A stretch of DNA of 64,000 nt. Origin: CAZGUX01 sp964529305 (GTDB lineage: Bacteria > Acidobacteriota > Terriglobia > Bryobacterales > Bryobacteraceae). Position 1 is the first letter of the stretch; each line of letters starts with the position of its first letter. Under the pieces are notes generated by a model. That model saw nothing but the letters and a program-made list of their open reading frames with translations. It made no database searches and was not told the DNA's origin. The position numbers were made by a program, and so were the translations under genes. The stretch spans positions 1-64,000 of the forward strand of contig CAZGUX010000145.1 of NCBI GenBank assembly GCA_964529305.1, read 5' to 3'. Of the stretch, positions 25,501-32,230 are shown one piece after another.

Positions 25501-25714
25501 AGCCCCGGGTCTGGTCAATCTGGACTTCGCGGTGTTCAAGAACTTCCCCATCACGGAGAGCAAGTCGATTCAGTTCCGGTGGGAGAATTACAACTTCACC
25601 AACACACCACCCTTTGATCCGCCGACGCTGGAAATCAGTTCCGGCAACTTCGGGCGCATCACCAGCGCGGGGCTGGGACGCGAAATGCAGTTCGCTCTGC
25701 GCTTCCAGTTCTAA
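22511..25714 (+). CDS. Oar-like TonB-dependent outer-membrane receptor with carboxypeptidase-regulatory domain (2)
   Basis: A 1067-residue receptor. The signal peptide is WILVLLLAISGSAFGQ. A Cna-B-like regulatory domain follows (about 20-105: ATILGTITDETGGTVP). The plug has IRELPLPGNRNLFRL and NAILLDGAPLKTAIHG, then a barrel that ends in FALRFQF. A CCGAQRH and a CPRCNHRPDR segment in the barrel supply cysteine pairs in predicted loops. ATG 22511 is preceded by a GGAGGG ribosome site; the frame extends upstream without one. A strong promoter at 22365-22393 suggests it is transcribed independently of the dehydrogenase gene. The ligand is unknown. Confidence 0.88.
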   Translation: MKLGWILVLLLAISGSAFGQGRATILGTITDETGGTVPTATITITNTGTQQKRAASSNERGEFEVPSLDIGNYEVLAEAAGFQKAVVRGIRLEVDQKARVDVQLKVGEVTQQVEVQAAAATIQTDDATISTVIDAQKIRELPLPGNRNLFRLALLAPGMSRGPASSVTTSGFGPGFGIAAMGQKVHNNAILLDGAPLKTAIHGSVRMRPSVEAIEEFRVEAGWYSAEYGTQSGAQIIATIRPGTNSLHGVAFHFLRNDKLDARNFFETPGAQKRPLRRNTYGGVVSGPIIKNRTFFTANGEFYKERRSTQGFLIVPSDRMRSGDLTEPFFRRPDGSLIPIQDLLSGAPFAGNQIPASRIAPQSKALLQFLPNRSFGPTEFNGQQNYSGASRNADDDNQVFVRIDHNINANNKLFGRYGIEDVSLPVFPVNPHPFFVQRRPRRQQNATLNYTRIISPTVLNELKVSYNRDIFKTVDDVSGTSFNIAKDLGIPGQTNRPSDTGLPGISITGMSGLGNSDINTIWDESRQISEQIALTRGSHTFKIGAEFTLLRLDRRTISFVRGQFDFSGIHSGTAAGVTAAERGRLAFADFLLDQPQQVRLGFIPNLPPGVDPGTFPQTRFWRYHNYITDDWKITPKLTMNVGVRYEYNSSIEDKNGQSRNFDFTKQELYPAIGKRGPLNEPSKTNFAPRLGLAYRPFGGNTFVVRAGYGIFYNVNMMNMFVPALAANPPNNLNINELNAAGNVRIRMRNADQASALNINSEINSADPKRGVGDVQQWNLNIQKLLPMGFTLEVGYAGSKSSHFDSPRTVNPFVQGTSTRVYPGWGPIENISLDAAGNYHGLLTKLEKRFARGFTLLQTYTWSKTMFDSFACCGAQRHNNPYAWKLEKGLGESDQRHRATTAFLYELPFYRGQRGFVGQFLGGWQFNGNMTLETGLPIHPSQSLKPVDDGCPRCNHRPDRIADGRLDESQRSLQRWFDTSAFVTARGHYGNSGRNVLTAPGLVNLDFAVFKNFPITESKSIQFRWENYNFTNTPPFDPPTLEISSGNFGRITSAGLGREMQFALRFQF

Positions 25715-25790
25715 GGCCGCAACCCGTATTCTGTGGCCCCGCCATCCGAGGCCCGACCGCAAGGAAGGGCTTCGGCAACGTGGCCTGTGC

Positions 25791-26264
25791 CTACTCGAAC
25801 TTCTTGAACCAGTGGTAGAACCGCGCGACCTCGTGGAATCCCTCGGCCCGGTACAGCGCGTTGCCTACATCATTGTCCATCAGACATTCCAGGTGAACGG
25901 CCTCCGCTCCCAGGCTCTGAAAGTGAGCATTGGCGGCCCGCAGCATGTCCCGGCCCAGACCCTTGCCCTGCGCGTCGCTCGCAACCGCGAGGATGTCGAC
26001 AAAGCCAAGGCGCGACAACGGATCATAAGTGCCCGTGGCGGCGGCGACGATGCGCCCGTCCACTTCCCCCGCGAGGATGATCTGGGTCTGCCAGACTTTG
26101 TCCAGCCGGGTCTTCCAGCGCGTCCGCCAATCCTGTCCGCCGGGAGGGCCGAACCGCTCATCCAGTTTCTTGTACCAGGTGATCGGTTCGAACGCCTCCA
26201 CGATCATCGGGTCGATCACGCCGCGATCTTCCGGCATGGCGAGTCTGGCGGTCAAAGCGCTCAT
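25791..26264 (-). CDS. GNAT-family N-acetyltransferase
   Basis: A 157-residue protein with the GNAT acetyl-CoA loop VASDAQGKGLGRDML and the C-terminal NALYRAEGFHEVARFYHWFKK strand-helix that ends many GNAT proteins. It transfers an acetyl group from acetyl-CoA to an amine; the acceptor is unknown. Its ATG overlaps the stop of the upstream two-domain hydrolase as ATGA, so the two are translationally coupled. It has no signal peptide, unlike its exported partner. Confidence 0.82.
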   Translation of the reverse strand: MSALTARLAMPEDRGVIDPMIVEAFEPITWYKKLDERFGPPGGQDWRTRWKTRLDKVWQTQIILAGEVDGRIVAAATGTYDPLSRLGFVDILAVASDAQGKGLGRDMLRAANAHFQSLGAEAVHLECLMDNDVGNALYRAEGFHEVARFYHWFKKFE

Positions 26265-28471
26265 GGCTGTTCCATTATCGGTTTGAAGTTCAGATGGCGG
26301 TCCAAAAACGGGAAGGCATCCACGCCGTACACAATGTGGCCGCCGCCGTGGCGGGACATGCGGCCCTTCTCTGGAATCCCCAGCCTGCGATACAGTTCCT
26401 CCACGCGCTGCATTTCGATTTCGGGAAAGCGCTTGGGGGTCATCACCACGCCGTCCAACTCGCCCACCTCCGCCATGAAGGCGCGCGGCGCCACCATAAA
26501 CGCCATCTCGGAGTGGGTGAACTCGTTCAACACGCCGAAATTGTACGGGTCGATATAGGGATAGAACAGATATGAGGCCGACTGGGTCAGGTCGGTAGTC
26601 TTGAGGGTGTCGTCGTTGTAGTTGGCCGTGCAGATCACGACTTTGAAGCGCGGTTCGGCTGGCCCTACTCGCAGCGAAGTATAGCCGCCGTAGGACAGCC
26701 CCCAGAACGCGAAGCGATGTTGGTCGACAAAGGGCAGCGTCGACAGAAAATCGATCACGCGGCCGGCCTTGCGCACTTCGAGGCCAACCGGCAGTTTGGC
26801 CAGCAGGTGCGAACGCCGGACCAGCCGCGTCCGCTCTTCTGATTGCTGCACGGAGATCATCGGCGCGAACACGACGTAGCCCTTCTCGGCCAGCTTTTTC
26901 CCGAAACGGTTGTACATCTCCTCGCTGGCCTTGGAGGTCTTCACCCCCAACGCATCCTCGGGCCGGTTGCCGTAGCCGTGCTGGGTGAACACCACCGGCC
27001 GTCGCTCGCCGGAGCGAATCGACTTCGGGACCAGGAGAATCCCGTACGCATGAACCCCGTCGTACAGCCGAACGGACAACCGGTATCCGGTGAATCGGGG
27101 CTCGTCATAGACCATGACCGACTTCGCATCGAACGGACCACTGGGATCGGGATACCGTCCAAGAGCGTCTTGAAACGCGTCGAGCTTGGGCCGTACCCAA
27201 TTCTGATAGGCATCGAGGGAACGGGTATCGGCCTTCCAGCTTCGCTCACGCGCGGCGTACGATTCGAGCGCGAGATTCCGCAGCCGCGCTTGCCATTGCG
27301 AGAACTGCGCGTTGGCCAGTTCCGCCAGGCGCTCCGGATCGATCGTCACTTGAGTGGCAGGGGATTCGCGCACAGGCGACGGTTGCAAAGTCGACGCCAG
27401 GCGCGCCATCCCTCGGGGGCTGAACCCTGGACCCTTGAACGGGTCCGGCACGAAGTCGAATGCCGCGGCCTGGTTCAACGATGCATAGTGGGCGGCCAGG
27501 CGCTCGGCTTCCCGCCTCGCCCGCGAGACCCGCTCTGACTCGATGCGGACGCCGCCCGCGCCGGCATCCACGATCAGATGCCGCGGCGCCACCAGCCGTC
27601 CGATTTCGGCGTCGCCAAATCGCACCAGGTGACCCCACAGCATCCGGTCCTCGGGTTCTTCGAACGCCCGCTCTCTCTGGTCGAAATAGCCCGCGACCAA
27701 CACCGCCTTCAGCCGCTCATCGAGCGCGCCCGCATACAATGCCGTCAGACCGCCGTGATCGAATCCGGCAACGCCGATTCGCGAAGTGTCGACCGCTGGC
27801 AGAGCCGAGAGAAAGTCGGCCGCCGAGATCACTTGTTGCACCTCGCTTCCGATCAGGTGATGCGCGGTCTGATAGGCCAGCCGGTTCAGCCAGCTTCGGT
27901 CGTTGATCCACGGCTGCGAAAAGGTACGCCGCTGTGTGAAGAACGGAGAGAAGACTACGTAGCCGGCGAGCGCGAGACGCCGTGTGTACTGTGCTTCCCG
28001 CGGAAGTCTCGCCGTCAGCCCGGCGATGTCCGCCGCGGAATGGGTGGCATCCGGGATGGCGATGACCGCCGGGAATCGCCCGGCGCCGACAGGCGTCAGT
28101 AAGATGCCGTATGCCCGCACCGTCTGGCCCATCGTCGGACCGATGGTGCCCGTGCGGAGAATGGGCCACGAGACCAGTTCCACCCCGTACGCTCCGGTGT
28201 GGCCCAGCACCTCGCGATCCGGCTTGGGCGACTCCAGGGGGTCGATCGCACCGATCATCTTTCGGAACGCATCCAGGTTCTCCGCGCGAGTTCCCTGCCA
28301 GAAGCGGCGCCGGTCCCGAGCCGCGGCGTGAATCTCCTGCTCGTAGTAGTGGCGAAGTTCCTGGAATTGCCGGGACACGATGTCGTCGGGAAACTGCCAA
28401 GGAGTGGTGCCGGGTAAGGCTTCGGCGGCGGCGCAGGGCATTGCCGCGAGCATCAGGACGAGCCAAAACAT
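26261..28471 (-). CDS. Exported two-domain alpha/beta hydrolase with a degenerate first active site
   Basis: A 736-residue protein with a signal peptide (FWLVLMLAAMPCAAA) and two alpha/beta-hydrolase domains. In the first (about 90-330) the nucleophile elbow reads GFD238HGG, with Asp where Ser should be. In the second (about 440-730) the elbow is GLS593YGG, with D673 and H712 positioned as the rest of a triad. The second domain resembles acetyl-xylan-esterase/dienelactone-hydrolase-type enzymes (GILLVPKSIRSGERRPVVFTQHG). ATG 28471 lies six bases after a -10 box and has no Shine-Dalgarno. A paralogue sits at 32231-34306. It is coupled to the GNAT gene by ATGA. Confidence 0.82.
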   Translation of the reverse strand: MFWLVLMLAAMPCAAAEALPGTTPWQFPDDIVSRQFQELRHYYEQEIHAAARDRRRFWQGTRAENLDAFRKMIGAIDPLESPKPDREVLGHTGAYGVELVSWPILRTGTIGPTMGQTVRAYGILLTPVGAGRFPAVIAIPDATHSAADIAGLTARLPREAQYTRRLALAGYVVFSPFFTQRRTFSQPWINDRSWLNRLAYQTAHHLIGSEVQQVISAADFLSALPAVDTSRIGVAGFDHGGLTALYAGALDERLKAVLVAGYFDQRERAFEEPEDRMLWGHLVRFGDAEIGRLVAPRHLIVDAGAGGVRIESERVSRARREAERLAAHYASLNQAAAFDFVPDPFKGPGFSPRGMARLASTLQPSPVRESPATQVTIDPERLAELANAQFSQWQARLRNLALESYAARERSWKADTRSLDAYQNWVRPKLDAFQDALGRYPDPSGPFDAKSVMVYDEPRFTGYRLSVRLYDGVHAYGILLVPKSIRSGERRPVVFTQHGYGNRPEDALGVKTSKASEEMYNRFGKKLAEKGYVVFAPMISVQQSEERTRLVRRSHLLAKLPVGLEVRKAGRVIDFLSTLPFVDQHRFAFWGLSYGGYTSLRVGPAEPRFKVVICTANYNDDTLKTTDLTQSASYLFYPYIDPYNFGVLNEFTHSEMAFMVAPRAFMAEVGELDGVVMTPKRFPEIEMQRVEELYRRLGIPEKGRMSRHGGGHIVYGVDAFPFLDRHLNFKPIMEQP

Positions 28472-28477
28472 GAGCCA

Positions 28478-28507
28478 AGTGTATGCTGGCCGGCAGTCGC
28501 TCCGCAA
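28478..28507 (-). promoter_or_regulatory. Promoter of the two-domain hydrolase, leaderless geometry
   Basis: Minus strand: TTGCGG (28502-28507), an 18-base spacer, TACACT (28478-28483), then six bases to the ATG at 28471. Confidence 0.5.
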
Positions 28508-28547
28508 AATCGTCCCTGGGTGTACACTCGCCCTTGGAGATTCCGAC

Positions 28548-29033
28548 ATGAAGCTCACGTTCTTGCTCCTGACGATCACGTCCTGTTTCGGCGCCGAGGT
28601 GTTTGGCGGCGCCACGGTTTCCGAGGTGATTCGCATCCGGATGGACCGAGGCGACCTGCTGCTCGAGACGATCCTCGACACCATTCAGAAACACAAGATT
28701 CAGGACGGCGCGGTGATGACGGGCGTCGGTTCGTTGCAGGAGTGCACCTATCACGGCGTCAAATCGCTTGCCGAGAAGCCGGAGCAAAAATTCACCACGC
28801 GCAAGGGTGAGGCGATGGAGATTCTGAACCTGAACGGCATCATCGCCGCCGGCGAGCCCCACATCCATATGACCCTCTCCAACTTTGACGGCGCGTTCGG
28901 CGGGCATCTCGAGAAGGGCTGCCGCGTGCTCTATCGCGCTGAGGTGACCATCGCCAGGTTCGGCGGTCCGTCGCTGGCGCGCACGCCGAACGCCGCGGGC
29001 GTTCCGGTCCTCCAGCCGGTGCGAAAGAGGTAG
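28548..29033 (+). CDS. Exported PPC (DUF296) domain protein
   Basis: A 161-residue protein with an N-terminal signal peptide (FLLLTITSCFGAE) and then a single PPC/DUF296 domain. The domain shows the family's LETILDTIQKHKIQDGAVMTGVGS and the GEPHIHMTLSN...GGHLEKGCRV core, with conserved histidines. In plants this domain accompanies AT-hooks; in bacteria it occurs alone as a trimer, normally in the cytoplasm. The signal peptide here is unusual. ATG 28548 has TTGGAGA eight bases upstream, and a TACACT lies further upstream. The cyclase gene begins seven bases after its stop. Confidence 0.8.
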   Translation: MKLTFLLLTITSCFGAEVFGGATVSEVIRIRMDRGDLLLETILDTIQKHKIQDGAVMTGVGSLQECTYHGVKSLAEKPEQKFTTRKGEAMEILNLNGIIAAGEPHIHMTLSNFDGAFGGHLEKGCRVLYRAEVTIARFGGPSLARTPNAAGVPVLQPVRKR

Positions 29034-29040
29034 GTCCGTC

Positions 29041-29667
29041 ATGAGGGTCGTCGACTTGAGCCATCCGCTCGAAGCGGGGATGCCGGTCTATCCGGGCGAT
29101 CCCGGATTCCGGCAGGTGGTGCTCGATTCCGGGAACTGTCATCTGACTTCGATCACGACGGGGATGCATTGCGGCACCCACATGGATGCTCCTCTTCACT
29201 TCCTGCCGGACGGTGCGACCATCGACGAGGTCGACCTGGAGGTCTGCGCCGGTCCGGCGCTACGCATCGACCTGCGCTACTGCGCGGGAAAGGGTCTGAT
29301 CGATCCCGACGATCTCCTGGCCTACGAGGCCCGATTGCGGTCGCACCGCCGGATCGTGCTCGAAACCGGTTGGAGCGACCGATGGGAAGACAAGGACTAC
29401 TTCTCCTCCCATCCGGTCCTGACCGGGGAGGCGGCGGCCTTTCTGGTCGACTGTGGGGTTCGCCTACTCGGCCTGGATCAGCCATCGCCCGATCGCGAGC
29501 CCTTTGAGGCTCACCGGGTTCTGCTGGGCGGCGGGGTGATCCTGGTGGAGAACCTTTGTAACCTTGAAGCAATTGCCGCGGACGAATTTCAACTGGTCGT
29601 CCTGCCCCTGCCGATTCGCGGCGCGGAGGCATCCCCGGTCCGGGCCGTGGCGATCGAACCGGACTGA
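29041..29667 (+). CDS. Cyclase family protein (kynurenine formamidase-like)
   Basis: A 208-residue metal-dependent hydrolase of the cyclase family. It opens with VVDLSHPLEAGMPVYPGDP and carries the signature H43-C-G-T-H47-M-D49-A-P-L-H53, the divalent-metal site. A later GLDQPSPD segment also belongs to the family. Members hydrolyse N-formylkynurenine, isatin or other amides. No other tryptophan-degradation genes are nearby, so the substrate is open. It has no signal peptide and is probably co-transcribed with the PPC gene seven bases upstream. Confidence 0.87.
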   Translation: MRVVDLSHPLEAGMPVYPGDPGFRQVVLDSGNCHLTSITTGMHCGTHMDAPLHFLPDGATIDEVDLEVCAGPALRIDLRYCAGKGLIDPDDLLAYEARLRSHRRIVLETGWSDRWEDKDYFSSHPVLTGEAAAFLVDCGVRLLGLDQPSPDREPFEAHRVLLGGGVILVENLCNLEAIAADEFQLVVLPLPIRGAEASPVRAVAIEPD

Positions 29668-29711
29668 GGCGGAATTGCAGGGCAACCGGGCTCATTTGCT
29701 AAGGTAAACAT

Positions 29712-30275
29712 GTGGATTCAGAGAATCAGACCCAGGAACCGGAACTGTCCGAAGTAATGGCGGCGGACACGGTTCCAACCCCGGAAGGTCTCGCCGATGG
29801 CCTTGCCGCGGTCACGGCCGAGCGCGATCAACTCGCGGCAGAGAAGGCCGACTTGCAGGATCTGCTGCTGCGCCGTCAGGCGGAGTTCGAGAATTTCCGG
29901 CGCCGCTCCGAACGCGAGCGCGCGGAATTCGCCGAATACGCCGGCGCGGAAACCGTGCGTGTCCTGCTGCCGATCCTCGACGATTTCGAGCGCGCGATGA
30001 AGGCCCCGGCCTCCGGTGAAAACGGCCTCGAGTACCGCAAGGGCATCGAACTGATCTACCAACGTCTGTTCGAAGCATTGAAAAAGGCCGGTCTTGAACC
30101 CATCCGAAGCGAGGGGCAGCCGTTCGACCCGAACGTGCATCAGGCGGTCGATCGCGCGGAAACCGCCGACCTGCCCGATCAGACGGTGCTGCAGGTCTAT
30201 CAGCAAGGGTACAATTTTAAGGGGAGGCTACTGCGGCCCGCGATGGTGAAGGTGGCGGTAGCGCCTTCCGCGTAG
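29712..30275 (+). CDS. grpE: GrpE nucleotide exchange factor
   Basis: A 187-residue GrpE. It has an acidic N-terminus, a long coiled-coil (about 38-75: LLLRRQAEFENFRRRSERER) and a beta-domain with FDPNVHQAV and LPDQTVLQVYQQGYNFKGRLLRPAMV, the family signature. It releases ADP from DnaK. The start is GTG at 29712; an ATG two bases earlier reads a different frame and soon stops. AAGG lies seven bases upstream, though TAAGGT could equally be a -10 box six bases upstream. dnaJ follows 18 bases later; dnaK is not in the window. Confidence 0.95.
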   Translation: MDSENQTQEPELSEVMAADTVPTPEGLADGLAAVTAERDQLAAEKADLQDLLLRRQAEFENFRRRSERERAEFAEYAGAETVRVLLPILDDFERAMKAPASGENGLEYRKGIELIYQRLFEALKKAGLEPIRSEGQPFDPNVHQAVDRAETADLPDQTVLQVYQQGYNFKGRLLRPAMVKVAVAPSA

Positions 30276-30293
30276 CGGTTCCCCAGCAAATCC

Positions 30294-31412
30294 GTGGCCA
30301 AACGCGATTATTATGAAGTCCTGGGTGTCAACCGGGATGCCGACGAGCAGCAACTGAAGAGCGCGTATCGCAAACTCGCGCTCAAACATCATCCTGACCG
30401 CAATCCGAACAACCCCGAGGCCGAGGAGCATTTCAAGGAAGCCGCCGAAGCGTATGGCGTTCTGAGCGACGCACAGAAGCGGGCCGCTTATGATCGCTAC
30501 GGCCACCAGGGCGTGGCCGCGACCGGCGCCCCTGGGTTTGACCCCAACGCGTTCACCGACTTCAGCGACATTCTCGGCGATCTGTTCGGGTTCGGCGACA
30601 TGTTCGGGGGGTCCGGACAGCGCCGCCGTACCCGCGCCCAGCGAGGTGAGGATCTGCGCTACGACCTGGAAATCGACTTCGAGGAAGCGGTCTTCGGGAT
30701 GACGGCCGAGATCCAGGTGCCGCGTCTGGACGTGTGCGCGGTCTGTTCCGGCCGCGGCGCCGATCCCAACGGCGGCATGACGACGTGTCCCACCTGCAAA
30801 GGCCGGGGCGAAGTGATCTACCAGCAGAGCTTTCTGTCGATCCGGCGCACTTGCGGCCAATGCAACGGCATGGGCGAGATGATCCGGAAGCCCTGCCCGC
30901 AGTGTAAGGGCGAGGGCTACAAGCGTGTCGAACGCAAGCTGAAAGTGAATGTTCCCGCGGGCGTCGACAATGGGACACGGTTGCGGCTCTCGCAGGAAGG
31001 CCAGCCCGGCATCAATGGCGGCCCAAACGGAGATCTGTACGTCGTTCTCAAGGTGAACGAGCACGCGTTCTTCGAACGCCGCGAGAACGACCTCCACTGC
31101 ACGATCCCGATCAACATCTCCCAGGCGGCTCTGGGGACCGAGATCGAAATCCCGACCCTTGAAGAGAAGGAAACGCTGAAGATTCCCGAAGGCACGCAAA
31201 CGGGCGCGAACTTCAAGTTTCGAGGGAAGGGCGTTCCGCACGTGAACGGCCACGGCCGGGGCGACCTGTACGCGCACATTGAGGTGCGAGTCCCGACCAA
31301 GCTCTCCCGACAGCAGCGGGAGTTGTTCGAGAAGCTTCGGGAGACGTTGCCGCTCGAAAACGAGCCGCGGGAAAAGGGCATTTTCGAGAAGGTCAAAGAC
31401 TATTTCATGTAA
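30294..31412 (+). CDS. dnaJ: Chaperone protein DnaJ
   Basis: A full-length 372-residue DnaJ with a GTG start. The J domain (1-70) has the HPD motif at 33-35. A Gly/Phe-rich linker (about 75-110) precedes four zinc-binding CxxCxGxG repeats: CAVCSGRG, CPTCKGRG, CGQCNGMG and CPQCKGEG. Two C-terminal substrate-binding domains follow. It delivers substrates to DnaK and stimulates its ATPase. It is directly downstream of grpE, as a heat-shock chaperone pair. No CIRCE element was seen upstream of grpE. Confidence 0.97.
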   Translation: MAKRDYYEVLGVNRDADEQQLKSAYRKLALKHHPDRNPNNPEAEEHFKEAAEAYGVLSDAQKRAAYDRYGHQGVAATGAPGFDPNAFTDFSDILGDLFGFGDMFGGSGQRRRTRAQRGEDLRYDLEIDFEEAVFGMTAEIQVPRLDVCAVCSGRGADPNGGMTTCPTCKGRGEVIYQQSFLSIRRTCGQCNGMGEMIRKPCPQCKGEGYKRVERKLKVNVPAGVDNGTRLRLSQEGQPGINGGPNGDLYVVLKVNEHAFFERRENDLHCTIPINISQAALGTEIEIPTLEEKETLKIPEGTQTGANFKFRGKGVPHVNGHGRGDLYAHIEVRVPTKLSRQQRELFEKLRETLPLENEPREKGIFEKVKDYFM

Positions 31413-31439
31413 TAGCGGCATGCGGTACGATCAGGGCGG

Positions 31440-31853
31440 ATGAACCGTTCCGACTTTCAGGTTCTCGCCGAAGAAAGAGTCGAAGACGCGAAGGCATTGC
31501 TGACCACCGGGAGGCACGGGGCCGCATACTATCTCTGCGGGTATGCCATCGAGTGTGCCCTCAAGGCTTGGATCGCGAAAGGCACCAGGGAGCACGACTT
31601 CCCTCCCAGGGATTCGGGAAGCCTTTACACTCACCGGCTGTCAGAACTCTTGGACAGGGCGGATTCGGCCCGCGATTGGAGCCGTGAATGCCAGATCGAC
31701 GTCGATCTACGGAAGAATTGGGCGCTGACCAGGGATTGGAGTGAACACTCGCGGTATGATGCGAACATCAGTCTCCAACAGGCACAGGCCCTGTTCCGGG
31801 CAGTGACAGATCCGAAGAGCGGAGTTCTTGAATGCTTGCGCAGATACTGGTAG
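31440..31853 (+). CDS. HEPN domain protein (possible toxin or RNase)
   Basis: A 137-residue helical protein whose N-terminal half carries the HEPN pattern (RVEDAKALLTTGRHGAAYYLCGYAIECALKAWIAK). An R-x4-H motif, R98-DWSE-H103, is in a position compatible with the ribonuclease motif of toxic HEPN proteins. The next gene overlaps its 3' end by 22 bases in another frame, so the two form a module. No minimal nucleotidyltransferase partner is present. TACGAT ends eight bases before the ATG as a possible -10 box, 27 bases after the dnaJ stop. Confidence 0.75.
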   Translation: MNRSDFQVLAEERVEDAKALLTTGRHGAAYYLCGYAIECALKAWIAKGTREHDFPPRDSGSLYTHRLSELLDRADSARDWSRECQIDVDLRKNWALTRDWSEHSRYDANISLQQAQALFRAVTDPKSGVLECLRRYW

Positions 31854-32218
31854 CAGGCCTCGTTGAAAAAGGCGGTCGGCTTGTCGATTGGTTGGAAAAG
31901 AACAGCTTTCCGATGGTGGCCGCTTTCTGGGGCGAGTTCGAAGAAGACGATTGGCGGTTGATGATCATGTCCGCGGAGATTGACACATTGGGACCGCGGG
32001 CTCTCTATGATCGGCTGATTCCCCTGCTGGACGAGTTCAATGCCAACGAGGCGACACCTTTCCCTGAGAATTCCATTTCCCTCGTGAGCCCGCGAAGTAG
32101 TCTCCATGAGCGCGTCTTGCGGTTTGCGGCTTCGCAGCGCGAACACATGCCCGGGAATGCCGGCAAGGCGGGGGTGCGCAACGTCTCCCTCGGCGACTTG
32201 TATATCTACCGTGCCTAG
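31832..32218 (+). CDS. Uncharacterised partner of the HEPN protein
   Basis: A 128-residue protein of unknown function. It begins with an amphipathic helix (VAGLVEKGGRLVDWLEKNSF), then a beta-rich stretch (VAAFWGEFEEDDWRLMIMSAEIDTLGPRALYDRL), and ends with a basic tail and NVSLGDLYIYRA. The WRLMI-SAEIDTLGPRALYDRL part looks like a conserved core seen in other uncharacterised proteins. It shows neither the GSx10DxD motif of MNT nucleotidyltransferases nor an antitoxin DNA-binding fold. It overlaps the HEPN gene by 22 bases and has its own GGAG site seven bases before the ATG. Confidence 0.65.
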   Translation: MLAQILVAGLVEKGGRLVDWLEKNSFPMVAAFWGEFEEDDWRLMIMSAEIDTLGPRALYDRLIPLLDEFNANEATPFPENSISLVSPRSSLHERVLRFAASQREHMPGNAGKAGVRNVSLGDLYIYRA

Positions 32219-32230
32219 CTCGAAGCCGGG

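Noticed and set aside
29710..29757. ATG two bases before the GTG of grpE
   Set aside because: It opens another frame that stops after 15 codons; the GTG frame encodes the full GrpE.
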